DNA of 64,000 bases from Paenibacillus radicis (ex Xue et al. 2023) (GTDB lineage Bacteria; Bacillota; Bacilli; Paenibacillales; NBRC-103111). The DNA is taken from assembly GCF_024722015.1 (NCBI RefSeq), contig NZ_JANQBD010000009.1:186001-250000 (forward strand), read 5' to 3'. The translations under genes were made by a program, and so were the position numbers. The notes under the pieces are model-generated. The model saw only the letters and a list, made by a program, of their open reading frames with translations, ran no database searches and was not told the DNA's origin. Shown piece by piece: positions 46,876 to 58,197 of the stretch; the first letter of the stretch is position 1; each line of letters opens with the position of its first letter.

Positions 46876-48126
46876 TTGAAAAAGTCTCTTCTGTCTCTAA
46901 TTGTAACATCAGGTTTGTTGGGAACCATTGTTGTGCCGCAGTTTGCGTTTGCTTTGACGGCAACGCAGAAAATCGAGCAGCAGATAAGCCAGCTGAAAAA
47001 AATGCAAACAACCGCTCAGCAAAAAGCGAATGAAGCGCAGTCCGAAATGAACAAGGTACATCAGGAAAAGCAGCAGACAAGCTCAGATATTACTTCATTG
47101 CTTAGTCAAATTGAGGCAACGAACCTGAAGCTTAACGATCTGAATAGCCAGCTTAGTACGGTAAAGAATACTTTGCAGGAAACCGGCCAGCAGCTTGAGG
47201 AAGCCGAAACGCGAGTTGAAAGTAGAGATAAGCTTCTGAAATCAAGGGTTCGCCTTATGTATATGAACGGAGTCGTTTCCTACGCTGACGTTCTGCTCAG
47301 CTCAACGAATTTCGGTGACTTTCTGGACCGTTTGAATGCATTGAAATCCATTGTGAATCAAGATAAAAAGATATTGGAATCCAATCAAAAAGACCGTGCA
47401 ATGATAGCGGACAAGCAGGTTCAGGTTCAACAGCAGCTCGATCAGGTTAAGGATTTATATAGCCAGACAGCGGTTGTTAAGGCCGATTTGGTGACCAAAG
47501 AGAAGGAAAAGGAAGTCAAGATAGCGAGCCTCTCCAAAAAGGAGAAGGAGCTGGAAGACATAAGCGAGGATCAGGAGAAAGTATTGCTTGAGTATGCGCG
47601 CAAGGAATCCGCGCTGGCAGCCGAGAAGCGCAAGGCTACGGAGGAAGCAGCCAGAGCCGCGGCTGCAGCCAAAGCCAAGAAGGAGGGCACTGCTCCTCCT
47701 GCGGTAAACTCGACTCCGGCGTTCACAGGAGGCAAGATGGGTTACCCATTGGCGAAGAATTCGCCTATGACCTCCGATTTCGGAACACGTTCAGACCCGT
47801 TTACTGGCAAGAAAGCGACGCATAAAGGGATCGACCTTGGTGCGCCTAACGGAACCTCTATCCTAGCTGCAGCTGATGGTGAAGTGATCGTTGCTTCCTG
47901 GTGGAGTGGGTATGGGAATTGTGTTATTATTGACCATGGCAACGGAGTTTGGACCTTGTATGGGCATATCCGTAACGGTGGAACGGATGTGGAAAAAGGC
48001 GATACGGTCAAAAGAGGGCAAAAAATTGCAGAGGTCGGATCAACCGGTGAATCGACGGGTAACCACCTGCATTTTGAAGTTCGGATTAATGAAAATCCCG
48101 TAGATCCTAAACCTTATTTGAAATAA
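46876..48126 (+). CDS. Murein hydrolase with coiled coil and M23 (LytM) domain
   Basis: A 416-residue exported protein of the EnvC/PcsB-like type. The signal peptide ends near AFA-L. A long coiled coil (about 30-260) rich in Lys, Gln and Glu binds FtsX in related systems. The C-terminal LytM domain (about 295-416) has the zinc ligands HKGIDLG (H316, D320) and HLHFE (H398), so it should be an active endopeptidase. The start is TTG 46876 with GGGGAGGAAA upstream. It is probably the hydrolase activated by FtsEX. Confidence 0.95.
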   Translation: MKKSLLSLIVTSGLLGTIVVPQFAFALTATQKIEQQISQLKKMQTTAQQKANEAQSEMNKVHQEKQQTSSDITSLLSQIEATNLKLNDLNSQLSTVKNTLQETGQQLEEAETRVESRDKLLKSRVRLMYMNGVVSYADVLLSSTNFGDFLDRLNALKSIVNQDKKILESNQKDRAMIADKQVQVQQQLDQVKDLYSQTAVVKADLVTKEKEKEVKIASLSKKEKELEDISEDQEKVLLEYARKESALAAEKRKATEEAARAAAAAKAKKEGTAPPAVNSTPAFTGGKMGYPLAKNSPMTSDFGTRSDPFTGKKATHKGIDLGAPNGTSILAAADGEVIVASWWSGYGNCVIIDHGNGVWTLYGHIRNGGTDVEKGDTVKRGQKIAEVGSTGESTGNHLHFEVRINENPVDPKPYLK

Positions 48127-48214
48127 TCGCTGTTAATAATTTCAAATAGCTTGTCATATACTAAACGGACGGCCAGTCGATAAGGTAAGTAGCAAAGGCG
48201 GTGTATACTAAGGA

Positions 48215-49663
48215 ATGACATTTAAAGGACGTACGGTTTTGGCATTTATTTTGTTGGCCATGTTCGCCAGCAGCATTATGACGCTAACGATTGTGCATCC
48301 ATCGATCTTTGCTTCGGTAGGTGGAGATAGCAGCACGGCGACCGTGAAGTCTGGTTTGAGTACTAAGGATTTGAACAAGATTGCCACCACGTACCAACTA
48401 ATAGACAGCAAATTTTTATCGCAAGTCGATCGTGATAAAGTAGTCAACGGAGCGATTAACGGCATGCTGTCGGCGTTGGAGGACCCTTTTACAGTTTATA
48501 TGGACCAAAAAGAAGCGAAGCAGTTCGACGAGAGTATTACATCTTCGTTTCAAGGCATTGGGGCTGAGGTTTCTTCTGAGGATGGAAAGGTAACTATCAT
48601 GGCGCCTATTAAAGGCTCTCCAGCTGAGAAAGCGGGATTGCACACGCATGATGTTATCATTGCTGTAAATGGCGAGAAGCTTGACGGATTGACTTTGAAT
48701 CAGGCGATTATGAAAATTCGCGGACCGAAGGGAACGCAGGCTAAGCTGGACATTATGCGGCCGGGCTCGCCTGAGCCGATTCAAATGATTGTTGTACGTG
48801 ACGATATTGATGTGGAAACCGTCTATGCGGAGATGCTGCAGGGCAATATCGGTAAAATCGAGATTCGCCAGTTCTCCAGCAACACGGCCAAACGATTCAA
48901 AGACGAGCTGAAAAATCTTGAAGCAAAAGGAATGAAGGGATTGATCATCGACGTTCGTAACGATCCGGGTGGTCTGTTGTCCGCCGTTGTCGAAATTGTC
49001 GAACCTTTTGTACCTAAGGGCAAGCCTATTGTGAAGATTGAAAACCGCAAAGGCGAGCAGGAAGATACACCATCACAGGGAACAGGTAAAAATTATCCTG
49101 TTACCGTACTGATCAACAAAGGCAGCGCCAGTGCTTCGGAGATATTGGCAGGAGCCTTGCATGACTCTTCCGGCAGCAAGCTGATCGGTGAAACGACCTT
49201 CGGTAAGGGTACGGTCCAAGTAACCTTTGAGAAGGAAATGGCCGATGGCAGCAACATTAAGATGACGGTGTACAAGTGGTTGACGCCAAATGGCACCTGG
49301 ATTCATAAAAAAGGAATTGCACCGGATATCGCGGTTGAGCAGCCTGCCTTCTTCAAGGTAGCTCCGCTGAGTAAGAAAACAACCCTGAAGCCGGATACCA
49401 ATAGCGAAGACGTTAAAAACTTACAAACCATGCTGACAGGGCTGGGACTAACCCCGGATCGTACAGACGGTTACTTCAGCGATAAGACGGCTCTAGCTGT
49501 CAAGGCTTTCCAACGGATGCAAAGCTTGCCTATAACAGGTGAAGTTGATGTGGAGACAGCGACCCGGATTGAAAAAGCGATTTTGACCGAAATCAAGGAC
49601 CCTAAAAATGATCTGCAGCTAAAAGCGGCGACTCAGCACTTGCAGTCCGTAATGCCCAAGTAG
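48215..49663 (+). CDS. ctpB: Carboxy-terminal processing protease, S41 family (CtpB-like)
   Basis: A 482-residue exported serine protease. One N-terminal anchor (AFILLAMFASSIMTLTIV), a PDZ domain (about 95-180, GIGAEVSSEDGKVTI to RPGSPEP), then the protease core with catalytic Ser in KGSASASEILAGAL (about 304-306) and Lys in FGKGTVQ (about 330). A C-terminal peptidoglycan-binding domain has LGLTPDRTDGYFSDKTALAV. In Bacillus, CtpB cuts signalling proteins during sporulation. The ATG at 48215 follows a stop and a close AAGGA; TTG 48239 is an alternative. Confidence 0.94.
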   Translation: MTFKGRTVLAFILLAMFASSIMTLTIVHPSIFASVGGDSSTATVKSGLSTKDLNKIATTYQLIDSKFLSQVDRDKVVNGAINGMLSALEDPFTVYMDQKEAKQFDESITSSFQGIGAEVSSEDGKVTIMAPIKGSPAEKAGLHTHDVIIAVNGEKLDGLTLNQAIMKIRGPKGTQAKLDIMRPGSPEPIQMIVVRDDIDVETVYAEMLQGNIGKIEIRQFSSNTAKRFKDELKNLEAKGMKGLIIDVRNDPGGLLSAVVEIVEPFVPKGKPIVKIENRKGEQEDTPSQGTGKNYPVTVLINKGSASASEILAGALHDSSGSKLIGETTFGKGTVQVTFEKEMADGSNIKMTVYKWLTPNGTWIHKKGIAPDIAVEQPAFFKVAPLSKKTTLKPDTNSEDVKNLQTMLTGLGLTPDRTDGYFSDKTALAVKAFQRMQSLPITGEVDVETATRIEKAILTEIKDPKNDLQLKAATQHLQSVMPK

Positions 49664-49757
49664 TACAAATGGGTAGGGTGCAGGGTAAAAATTCCGATTA
49701 GCTGAAATGGAAATGTTAGTAAGCGGAAGGAAATTGAATAAGCAGCGTCGAAAGAGT

Positions 49758-49791
49758 AAGAAGGTTGGATTTATTCCAGCCTTCTTTTTTA
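49758..49791 (+). terminator. Terminator after ctpB
   Basis: A 10-bp stem GAAGGTTGGA / TCCAGCCTTC (one G-U pair) with a short TTTAT loop, then TTTTTTAATG. It stands between ctpB and the MinJ-like gene. Confidence 0.85.
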
Positions 49792-49815
49792 ATGTATCTA
49801 AGAAGGAGCAGTCCA

Positions 49816-51111
49816 ATGACCGTGTTCATGGAAGTGGCACAAAGAGGGCTACAAGCCCTGCTTCAATTGTTCATGCATCCGTTTTATTATGTTGGTATTT
49901 TATTTGTCATCCTGCAATACCGCAGGCAAATATTGTTTGAACGTAAATTGTTTCATACGAAACTGCACTCCTTATTAACCGAAACGTGGCGGGCATTATT
50001 GTGGGGGTGGATCGGCGGATTAGCGGCTTCTGTAGTTATGGCCGTTGTTGGAGCTACCATTCAAGCTGATACTGTGCTCTTATTGTGGGTCATATCGCTG
50101 CTGCTGCTTTTTGTTCGTGTGAGATTTTTATGCTGGGCTTATGCTATTGGGATTATAGGGGTTCTGCATGTGCTATGCGTTTGGTTTGCTTCAAGATTGA
50201 ATCCAGCATCCGATCTGCTTGCCTGGATTGTGAATACGCTGATCAATCTGAACATGCCTTCACTGCTCGCACTTATTGCGATCCTTCATCTGATTGAAGC
50301 GCTGTTAGTGAGGCAGCAGGGGGCCAAGACAGCTACGCCGATGTTTTACGCAAGCAAGCGGGGTAAAATCGTCGGTGGCTATAATATGCAGGGGTTCTGG
50401 CCTGTTGTGTTATTTTTGCTGGTGCCACTGCAAGGAGGCAGTGCAATCCCGTTGCCTTGGACGCCTCTAGTGGGTGGAGGGCTGTGGAGCGGCGGCTGGA
50501 CGATGATTAGCTTCCCCGTCATGATCGGCTTTGCTGAGCTGACTCTGTCCCGACTGCCGAAGGAGAAAGCTCGCCTCTCAGCGAAGCTGTTGGCTCTATA
50601 TGCCTGCTCCGTACTGCTGCTGGCTTTTCTGGCCTATGTATGGCCTGTCCTGACGATAATTGCATCACTGGGCTGCATACTGCTTCATGAAGCTTTGCGG
50701 GTGTACAGCAGATGGGATGAATTGAAGCGAATTCCCTATTATGTTCATGACCAGCGCGGACTGAAGATTTTGGGTATTTTGCCTGGCAGTGCGGCGGCTG
50801 ATATGGGGCTGACTGCAGGAGAAGTCATTCACAAGGTGAACGGAGTGGCGGTAGTTACGAAGCAGGAGCTGTTCCAAGCCATGCAGCAGAATCCGGCATT
50901 TTGCAAGCTCGAGGTGCTTAATTTGGAGGGGGAAAGCAAGTTTCTGAAGCGAGCTTTATTCTCTGACGAGCATCATCAATTGGGCATTATTTTAGCGCCT
51001 GATCAAGATGCGATGTATTATGCGGAAGAAAAACAATCTCATATATTCTCTTATTTGAGCAGGAAGCTTGTAGGGGTCTTCAGCAATCGATCTGGTAGCA
51101 GACCTATGTAG
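49816..51111 (+). CDS. PDZ-domain membrane protein, MinJ-like
   Basis: A 431-residue protein with about eight membrane helices (residues 20-310) and a C-terminal cytosolic PDZ-like domain (about 315-380, RGLKILGILPGSAAADMGLT). In B. subtilis the gene at this place after ctpB is minJ, whose product links DivIVA to MinD and controls septum placement; size and topology agree. ATG 49816 has AAGGAGC upstream. Orthology is inferred from context and architecture. Confidence 0.8.
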   Translation: MTVFMEVAQRGLQALLQLFMHPFYYVGILFVILQYRRQILFERKLFHTKLHSLLTETWRALLWGWIGGLAASVVMAVVGATIQADTVLLLWVISLLLLFVRVRFLCWAYAIGIIGVLHVLCVWFASRLNPASDLLAWIVNTLINLNMPSLLALIAILHLIEALLVRQQGAKTATPMFYASKRGKIVGGYNMQGFWPVVLFLLVPLQGGSAIPLPWTPLVGGGLWSGGWTMISFPVMIGFAELTLSRLPKEKARLSAKLLALYACSVLLLAFLAYVWPVLTIIASLGCILLHEALRVYSRWDELKRIPYYVHDQRGLKILGILPGSAAADMGLTAGEVIHKVNGVAVVTKQELFQAMQQNPAFCKLEVLNLEGESKFLKRALFSDEHHQLGIILAPDQDAMYYAEEKQSHIFSYLSRKLVGVFSNRSGSRPM

Positions 51112-51142
51112 GATCAGCCTCACAGCCTAACAAAATTGAAGG

Positions 51143-51180
51143 AAAAAAGCTGCCGGAACCTGAGTTCCAGCAGCTTTTTT
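51143..51180. terminator. Bidirectional terminator between the minJ-like gene and motB
   Basis: AAAAAAGCTGC / GCAGCTTTTTT with inner GGAAC / GTTCC around a CTGA loop, with one mismatch (C/A) in the stem. A- and T-runs on both sides let it stop transcription from either gene. Confidence 0.9.
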
Positions 51181-51221
51181 TGAATAAAACGGGGTAAGCT
51201 CTGCTCCGCTTGTGACGCTTG

Positions 51222-51995
51222 TTAATTCGGTTCACGCAGCACAACGATTTCAACGCGACGGTTTTTGGCCCGATTCTCTGGAGTGTCGTTTCCAACTACA
51301 GGACGCGTATCTGCATAGCCAGTGGATATGAATTTTTTCGGATCCAGGCCTGAGTTATTAATGAAGTAACGAAGCACGGATAGCGAGCGTTCGTTTGAAA
51401 GTCCCCAGTTATCCTTGTATAGAGACCCTGTTGCCAATGGCAGGTTATCCGTATGGCCTTCAATGCTGATCGTTGTATTCAAGTTCGGGAACATTGTAGC
51501 CAGTTGGTTTAAAATGGGGAAAGCCTCTTTTTTCAAATCAGCCTTACCGAGATCGAACAAGAACAGATCGTTTAGAGTTACAGAAATTCCCTTAGGGGTA
51601 TTGGCTGCGAACACTTGAGCCTGCAGGCTTTGCTGCTGAATATACTGCTGTATCTGCTCCAATAAATTTTCCAGCTGCTTCTCACGAGTTTCTTTTTGTT
51701 CTTTCTCTTCCCTTTCTTTTTTCTCCTTCTCGGCGTTTTCGGATTTATCGCCTTCATTAGCTTTGGCTGTGCTGACACGGCCGAGTACTCCTTGACCTTG
51801 AGGGAGCACGGAATCTGCCTTCTTGTATTCAAAGTTAAGTGCTTGCGACAGGATTTGATATTTCTCCGTATCAATCTTGCTCATCGCATACATGATGACA
51901 AAGAAGATCAGAAGCAGCGTGATTAAATCTGCATAGGTAATCAACCAGCGCTCGTGATTTTCATGCTCGGCGTGCTTCTTATTTCTCCTCGCCAC
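51222..51995 (-). CDS. motB: Flagellar motor stator protein MotB
   Basis: A stator protein of about 257 residues. The single membrane helix TYADLITLLLIFFVIMYAMS carries the proton-channel Asp. A charged Glu/Lys segment (about 60-110) is followed by a C-terminal OmpA-like peptidoglycan-binding domain (about 120-250) with SIEGHTDNLP and NRRVEIVV. GTG 51995 has AGGTGAT 8 bases upstream; GTG 52004 is in frame. The start overlaps the end of motA. Confidence 0.97.
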   Translation of the reverse strand: MARRNKKHAEHENHERWLITYADLITLLLIFFVIMYAMSKIDTEKYQILSQALNFEYKKADSVLPQGQGVLGRVSTAKANEGDKSENAEKEKKEREEKEQKETREKQLENLLEQIQQYIQQQSLQAQVFAANTPKGISVTLNDLFLFDLGKADLKKEAFPILNQLATMFPNLNTTISIEGHTDNLPLATGSLYKDNWGLSNERSLSVLRYFINNSGLDPKKFISTGYADTRPVVGNDTPENRAKNRRVEIVVLREPN

Positions 51996-52764
51996 TGATA
52001 TCACCTTCCGTTTTCTTATGGTTTTGATGGAGGAAGGACTTCAGTTTCTTTTGAATCAACTGAGGATTTTCGCCGGCTTGCAGAGCTAAAATTCCTTCAA
52101 GCATCAATTCCATTTCAGAAATTTGCTCTTTGCTGCGAATTTTTATTTTGGTTGCTATAGGAAGATACACTACATTCGCAGAAGCCACACCATATAATGT
52201 AGCTGTAAAAGCAACGGCAATAGCGGGGCCCAAGCTGCTCGGATCAGCCAAATTGCCCAGAACGTGTATCAGTCCCATAACGGTACCGATAATCCCCATC
52301 GCGGGTGCATAGCCGCCCGCTGTTTCGAATATTTTGGCCCAGCCCTCATGATGATGCTCAAGCGCATCCATTTCGAGCTCCAAAATTTGACGTGTCAATT
52401 CAGGGTCGGTTCCATCAACAACCATCATAAGACCGCCGCGCAAGAAACTGTTCGGATGTTCCACTGCACGCTGCTCTAGAGCAAGCACACCTTCTCTGCG
52501 GGCAACCGTGGCCATATCTACAAGCTCTTCAATAATAGTGCCGGGCTCTCTTTTGGTTTCTTTGAATGCCATGCTTAGTGCTTTACCGATTTCCTTTAGA
52601 CGGGACATAGGGAAGCTTATTGCTATAGCCCCTGCTGTTCCCCCGAAAATAATTAACATGGCGCTTGGGACAATAAGTGCGCCAATATGGCCGCCATCCC
52701 ACATATAACCGCCTAGAAGAGCTCCCAATCCTATTACAAGACCTATTATCGTTGTTAAATCCAC
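51979..52764 (-). CDS. motA: Flagellar motor stator protein MotA
   Basis: A 261-residue inner-membrane protein with four helices: two near the N-terminus (TTIIGLVIGLGALLGGYMW, ALIVPSAMLIIFGGTAGAIA) and two after the cytosolic loop (YAPAMGIIGTVMGLIHVL, GPAIAVAFTATLYGVASANV). It forms the ion channel with MotB. It starts with GTG 52764 and overlaps motB. Flagellar genes are split between here and the left end of the window. Confidence 0.97.
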   Translation of the reverse strand: MDLTTIIGLVIGLGALLGGYMWDGGHIGALIVPSAMLIIFGGTAGAIAISFPMSRLKEIGKALSMAFKETKREPGTIIEELVDMATVARREGVLALEQRAVEHPNSFLRGGLMMVVDGTDPELTRQILELEMDALEHHHEGWAKIFETAGGYAPAMGIIGTVMGLIHVLGNLADPSSLGPAIAVAFTATLYGVASANVVYLPIATKIKIRSKEQISEMELMLEGILALQAGENPQLIQKKLKSFLHQNHKKTEGDISGEEK

Positions 52765-52866
52765 GTTCCTACCACCCCTAGATTCAATAAATTAATGTTT
52801 CTCTTCATGCAGATCTATATGATTAAAAATTCCTGTAACCCACTAATAGAGGAAAGCTTTAATCGT

Positions 52867-52914
52867 TTGCAACAAAAGATGAAAAAAGGTATAATATATG
52901 GGAACAAGTATTCC
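52867..52914 (+). promoter_or_regulatory. uvrBA promoter with candidate LexA (DinR) operator
   Basis: TTGCAA (52867-52872), a 17-base spacer and TATAAT (52890-52895). GGAACAAGTATTCC (52901-52914) overlaps the expected start site; it is symmetrical and one base off the GAAC-N4-GTTC core of the Firmicute SOS box. uvrB is SOS-controlled in Bacillus, so repression by LexA is likely. A perfect AAACAATTGTTT palindrome follows at 52973-52984. Confidence 0.6.
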
Positions 52915-53028
52915 TATAAAGGAAAAAGTCGAACGGAGTCAATCTACGTCGATAGATCATATTATTTATCGGAAACAATTGTTTAAAAGTTAATAGAACA
53001 CGACTTTTTTCAATGGGCGGGTGATTAC

Positions 53029-55026
53029 ATGAACGAAGTAACGAAGAGCAATAAACCGTTTGAGCTGGTATCGGATTTCTTGCCTCAGGGAGATCAGCCT
53101 AAGGCAATTGAGAATCTGTTAGCAAGTATTCAAGCGGGGAAGAGGTATCAGACACTGCTTGGCGCTACGGGAACGGGCAAGACGTTCACAGCGGCACAGG
53201 TGATTTCCAAACTAAATCGACCCACATTGCTTATTGCCCACAACAAGACATTAGCCGCACAGTTGTGCAGTGAATTGAAGGAATTTTTCCCTAACAATGC
53301 TGTGGAATATTTCGTCAGTTATTACGATTACTTTCAACCAGAAGCCTACATTCCATCTTCGGATACATTTATAGAGAAAGATTCAAGCATCAATGAGGAG
53401 ATCGATAAGCTGCGCCACTCGGCCACCAGCTCGTTGTTCGAGCGGCGGGACGTCATTGTTGTAGCGAGCGTATCCTGCATATACGGCTTAGGTTCGCCGA
53501 TTGAATACGGCAACCTGGTGCTGTCGTTACGTGTCGGTATGGAGCGGTCGCGCAATGACATCCTGCACAGCCTGATCGATATCCAGTATCAGCGCAATGA
53601 TATGAACTTTGTCCGCGGCACGTTTCGCGTCCGTGGTGATGTAGTAGAGATTTTCCCTGCCTCGCATTCCGAGCAAGCTGTAAGAGTGGAGCTGTTCGGA
53701 GATGAAATCGAGCGCATAACGGAGATTAATGTGCTGACCGGTGAAATCCTTGGCGAACGTGAGCATATCGCCATCTTCCCCGCATCTCACTTCGTTACCC
53801 ATGAGGATACGATGAAACGCGCACTTATCAACATTGAGCGAGAGCTGGAAGAACGATTGAAGGAGCTCAACGAGAAAGGCAAGCTGCTGGAAGCCCAACG
53901 ACTGGAGCAACGGACGCGGTATGATATCGAAATGATGCAGGAGATGGGCTTTTGCTCCGGTATTGAGAATTACTCGGGACCCTTAACATTCCGTGAACGA
54001 GGGGCGACGCCGTATACACTGTTCGACTACTTTCCGGAGGATATGCTAGTGATGGTGGACGAATCTCACGTGTCGCTGCCACAGATAAGGGGTATGTATA
54101 ATGGAGACCGAGCACGTAAGGAAGTGCTGGTAGAGCACGGGTTCCGTCTCCCGTCGGCGATGGATAACAGACCGCTTCGATTTGAGGAATTTGAGGGCAA
54201 GGTGAAGCAGGCTGTGTTTATCTCGGCAACTCCGGGACCTTTTGAGCTGGAGCATTGTCCTGAGATGGTAGAGCAAATAATCCGCCCAACCGGCCTGCTG
54301 GATCCGATCATTGAGGTACGGCCGACGAAGGGGCAGATTGATGATTTGCTAGCCGAGATCCATGACCGAATCAGCAAGGATGAACGTGTCCTCGTGACTA
54401 CTTTGACGAAGAAGATGTCGGAGGACTTGACGGATTATCTTAAAGAAATCGGGATCAAGGTACGGTATCTTCACTCCGATATAAAGACATTGGAGCGGAT
54501 GGCCATTTTGCGTGATTTGCGATTGGGAGTATTCCATGTATTAATAGGCATTAACCTGCTGCGGGAAGGGTTGGATTTGCCGGAGGTATCCCTCGTAGCG
54601 ATATTGGACGCCGACAAGGAAGGCTTCTTGCGTGCTGAGCGCTCACTGATACAGACGATTGGCCGGGCCGCGCGGAATTCGAACGGTCGGGTAATTATGT
54701 ACGGTGACAAAATAACCGATTCGATGGACAAAGCGATTCGGGAAACGAGCCGTCGCCGCGATATTCAAATAGCTTATAATGAGAAACACGGAATCACTCC
54801 GCAAACAATACAGAAGAAGGTCAGGGATGTCATTGAAGCGGTCAAGGTAGCTGAACAGAAGGCTGATTACTTAACCGATTTGAAACAGGGCAAGATGTCC
54901 AAGAAGGATCGGATGTCGCTGATTGAGCGTCTGGAAGCGGAAATGAAGGAAGCGGCCAAAAATCTGCAGTTTGAACGTGCAGCTGAGCTTCGCGACGCGG
55001 TGATGGAGTTAAGAACGGAGCTGTAA
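53029..55026 (+). CDS. uvrB: Excinuclease ABC subunit B
   Basis: A 665-residue DNA-damage-recognition helicase of nucleotide excision repair. Walker [15 protein letters not shown] (about residues 44-50), the beta-hairpin region [20 protein letters not shown], helicase motifs including [20 protein letters not shown] and QTIGRAARN, and a C-terminal UVR motif that binds UvrC (residues about 630-665). GGGCGGGTGA precedes ATG 53029. uvrA follows 112 bases later. Confidence 0.98.
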   Translation: MNEVTKSNKPFELVSDFLPQGDQPKAIENLLASIQAGKRYQTLLGATGTGKTFTAAQVISKLNRPTLLIAHNKTLAAQLCSELKEFFPNNAVEYFVSYYDYFQPEAYIPSSDTFIEKDSSINEEIDKLRHSATSSLFERRDVIVVASVSCIYGLGSPIEYGNLVLSLRVGMERSRNDILHSLIDIQYQRNDMNFVRGTFRVRGDVVEIFPASHSEQAVRVELFGDEIERITEINVLTGEILGEREHIAIFPASHFVTHEDTMKRALINIERELEERLKELNEKGKLLEAQRLEQRTRYDIEMMQEMGFCSGIENYSGPLTFRERGATPYTLFDYFPEDMLVMVDESHVSLPQIRGMYNGDRARKEVLVEHGFRLPSAMDNRPLRFEEFEGKVKQAVFISATPGPFELEHCPEMVEQIIRPTGLLDPIIEVRPTKGQIDDLLAEIHDRISKDERVLVTTLTKKMSEDLTDYLKEIGIKVRYLHSDIKTLERMAILRDLRLGVFHVLIGINLLREGLDLPEVSLVAILDADKEGFLRAERSLIQTIGRAARNSNGRVIMYGDKITDSMDKAIRETSRRRDIQIAYNEKHGITPQTIQKKVRDVIEAVKVAEQKADYLTDLKQGKMSKKDRMSLIERLEAEMKEAAKNLQFERAAELRDAVMELRTEL

Positions 55027-55138
55027 GATAGAGTTAGAAGCAGACCTACGGATGGATATAATGGATAATAGCGTTATGAGACAGAGAATCTGCGGATGAA
55101 GGGTTCTCTTGTGATATATAAAGGATGGTGGCAACCAC

Positions 55139-58021
55139 GTGGTCAGAGATAATATCGTAATCAAAGGCGCGAGAGCGCATAATTTGAAGAATATAGACGT
55201 TACGATCCCTCGGGATCGTTTTGTCGTGCTCACAGGGCTCAGTGGCTCTGGTAAGTCATCGCTTGCCTTCGACACGATTTATGCCGAGGGCCAGCGCAGG
55301 TATGTCGAATCGTTGTCTGCATACGCAAGACAGTTCTTAGGCCAGATGGATAAACCTGATGTAGATTCAATTGAAGGCTTATCGCCTGCCATTTCTATCG
55401 ATCAGAAGACCACAAGCCGTAACCCGCGTTCCACTGTGGGTACTGTGACGGAGATTTACGATTATCTTCGCTTGCTATTTGCTAGAATCGGCCGTCCCCA
55501 TTGTCCAGATCATAAGTTAGAGATTACGTCACAGACGATAGAGCAGATGGTCGACCGGATTATGGAATATCCGGAGCGGACACGGCTGCAAATATTAGCT
55601 CCGATCATCTCGGGGCGCAAAGGCGAGCATTCCAAATTGCTGGCCGATATCCAGAAGCAAGGATTTGTTCGGGTTCGTGTAAATGGCGAGACTATGGATA
55701 TATCCGATAAAATTGAGCTTGATAAAAACAAGAAACACTCGATCGAAGTGGTCGTTGACCGGATTGTTGTGAAGGACGATATTCAAAGCCGTTTGGCAGA
55801 CTCATTGGAAACTGCGTTGAAGCTGGCTAACGGCAGAATTATCGTAGATATATTGGAGAAGGAGGAGCTGCTGTTCAGCCAGAATCTCGCATGTCCCGAA
55901 TGCGGATTTAGCATCGAGGAGTTGGCTCCAAGAATGTTCTCCTTCAACAGCCCATTCGGCGCATGCCCTGATTGCGACGGATTGGGAAGCAAAATGATAG
56001 TTGATCCAGACCTGCTTGTGCCAAATCCGACGCTTTCTATCGAGGAGGGTGCATTTGAGGCTTGGGCTGGCAGCACATCCAACTATTATCCGCAGTTTTT
56101 AGCTGCCGTCTGTGAGCATTACAAAATTCCGACGGACAAGCCCGTATCCGAACTGCAGCCGGAGCAGATAAAGAAGCTGTTGAACGGTACTGGTGGTGAG
56201 AAGGTCCGTTTTCGTTATGAGAACGACATGGGACATAGGAAGGAAGCGCTCGTTCCTTTTGAGGGCATTATTAATAATTTGGAACGTCGCTATCGGGATA
56301 CGTTCTCTGATGGCATTCGCGAGCATATTGAAACCTACATGAGCTCGAAGCCTTGCAGCAAATGTAAAGGGCAGCGCTTAAAGCCTGAAACATTGGCAGT
56401 TACGATCAATGGGAAAAATATTGCCCATGTAACTTCGCTTTCCATTGGTGATTCGCAGGAGTGGTTTGAAGGGCTGTCACTGACGGATAGAGAGGTCCAG
56501 ATAGCGCATTTAATTTTGAAGGAAATTAATGCTCGTCTTGGCTTTCTCGTCAATGTAGGGCTGGACTACCTGACCATGCACCGTGCAGCAGGTACTTTGT
56601 CAGGCGGCGAGGCCCAGCGGATTCGATTGGCTACACAAATCGGATCAAGCTTAATGGGTGTATTATATATCCTGGATGAGCCAAGCATAGGTTTGCATCA
56701 AAGGGATAATGACCGTTTGATTAAAACGCTGGAGCATATGCGCGACTTGGGCAATACGTTGATAGTCGTTGAGCATGATGAAGATACGATGCTCGCAGCA
56801 GATTATATTATTGATATTGGTCCTGGAGCGGGTATCCATGGAGGTACAGTGGTTTCTCAAGGGACGCCGCAAGAAATTATGGACGATGCGGGCTCCTTGA
56901 CAGGACAATATTTAAGCGGGAAGAAGTTCATTCCAATTGCTGCGGAACGCCGGAAGCCTAATGGAAAATGGCTTGAAATTAAAGGTGCGAAGGAAAACAA
57001 TCTGCGTAATGTTAACATAAAGATTCCTTTAGGTGTGTTTACATGTGTAACTGGGGTATCAGGATCAGGCAAAAGCACATTAATCAATGAGATCTTGTAC
57101 AAAACATTGGCGAAACAACTCAATGGTGCCAAGGTTCGTCCTGGTGAATACCGTGATTTCATTGGGCTGGAGCATGTGGATAAAGTTATCGATATTGATC
57201 AGTCGCCAATTGGTCGGACACCACGTTCTAATCCTGCAACTTATACAGGAGTGTTTGATGATATTCGCGACGTATACTCCAATACGAATGAAGCCAAGGT
57301 ACGCGGTTATAAAAAGGGCCGCTTCAGCTTTAACGTAAAGGGCGGACGATGCGAGGCTTGCCGCGGGGATGGAATTATTAAGATCGAAATGCACTTTCTG
57401 CCTGATGTCTATGTTCCATGTGAGATTTGTAAGGGAAAAAGGTACAATCGGGAAACGTTAGAGGTGCAGTATAAAGGGAAAAACATTTCCGAAGTGCTTG
57501 GAATGACGATTGAGGATTCTTGCGAGTTTTTCAAAAACATTCCGCGTATTCACCGCAAGCTAAGCACTTTACTTGATGTAGGCTTAGGCTACATGGATCT
57601 GGGGCAACCGGCAACAACATTGTCCGGCGGTGAAGCGCAGCGCGTGAAGCTTGCTGCGGAGCTGTATCGCAGGAGTACCGGTAAGACGATTTATATTCTC
57701 GATGAGCCGACGACTGGATTGCATATCCACGATATTGACAGGCTGCTTAAGGTTCTGCATAGGCTGGTTGAAAATGGCGATAGTGTGCTTGTAATTGAGC
57801 ATAACCTGGATGTCATTAAGACATCCGATTATATGATCGATCTGGGACCGGAAGGCGGCAGTAAAGGCGGTACAATTGTAGCTACAGGCACACCAGAGGA
57901 AGTTGTGAAGGTAGATGGCTCTTATACAGGTCGCTACTTGAAACCAATTCTTGAAAGAGACAAAGCTCGCTCTGCTGACTATGCTCAACGGCTTAAACAG
58001 ATGGAAGATGTTGTAGTGTAA
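55139..58021 (+). CDS. uvrA: Excinuclease ABC subunit A
   Basis: A 960-residue double ABC ATPase that loads UvrB at lesions. It has two Walker A sites ([14 protein letters not shown] near 35; [14 protein letters not shown] near 640) and two signature regions ([24 protein letters not shown]). The zinc modules include [30 protein letters not shown] and CEICKGKR. The start is GTG 55139 with AAAGGATGGTGG upstream. Normal length, no missing key residues seen. Confidence 0.98.
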   Translation: MVRDNIVIKGARAHNLKNIDVTIPRDRFVVLTGLSGSGKSSLAFDTIYAEGQRRYVESLSAYARQFLGQMDKPDVDSIEGLSPAISIDQKTTSRNPRSTVGTVTEIYDYLRLLFARIGRPHCPDHKLEITSQTIEQMVDRIMEYPERTRLQILAPIISGRKGEHSKLLADIQKQGFVRVRVNGETMDISDKIELDKNKKHSIEVVVDRIVVKDDIQSRLADSLETALKLANGRIIVDILEKEELLFSQNLACPECGFSIEELAPRMFSFNSPFGACPDCDGLGSKMIVDPDLLVPNPTLSIEEGAFEAWAGSTSNYYPQFLAAVCEHYKIPTDKPVSELQPEQIKKLLNGTGGEKVRFRYENDMGHRKEALVPFEGIINNLERRYRDTFSDGIREHIETYMSSKPCSKCKGQRLKPETLAVTINGKNIAHVTSLSIGDSQEWFEGLSLTDREVQIAHLILKEINARLGFLVNVGLDYLTMHRAAGTLSGGEAQRIRLATQIGSSLMGVLYILDEPSIGLHQRDNDRLIKTLEHMRDLGNTLIVVEHDEDTMLAADYIIDIGPGAGIHGGTVVSQGTPQEIMDDAGSLTGQYLSGKKFIPIAAERRKPNGKWLEIKGAKENNLRNVNIKIPLGVFTCVTGVSGSGKSTLINEILYKTLAKQLNGAKVRPGEYRDFIGLEHVDKVIDIDQSPIGRTPRSNPATYTGVFDDIRDVYSNTNEAKVRGYKKGRFSFNVKGGRCEACRGDGIIKIEMHFLPDVYVPCEICKGKRYNRETLEVQYKGKNISEVLGMTIEDSCEFFKNIPRIHRKLSTLLDVGLGYMDLGQPATTLSGGEAQRVKLAAELYRRSTGKTIYILDEPTTGLHIHDIDRLLKVLHRLVENGDSVLVIEHNLDVIKTSDYMIDLGPEGGSKGGTIVATGTPEEVVKVDGSYTGRYLKPILERDKARSADYAQRLKQMEDVVV

Positions 58022-58197
58022 CAATGATTTCGATTTATAATATGAAATTTGGGGAATCCTTAAATAAGGCAAAGTAAGGGATGAAACATACGCAAATGTT
58101 GACAAACTTGTTACACTTTGCTGAATTACTTGCACTTCAAAGCCAGTCAAGATAAGATAGAAACTAAGCATTTTCGTATACTAGAGGAGGTCTCTCG

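Noticed and set aside
52765-53028. SigD promoter for motA on the minus strand
   Set aside because: No TAAA-N15-GCCGATAT match was found; only the uvrB promoter is clear in this spacer.
58099-58127. Full promoter for the small membrane protein gene
   Set aside because: TTGACA is perfect, but the -10 (TGAATT) is poor, so I list it only as a possible -35.
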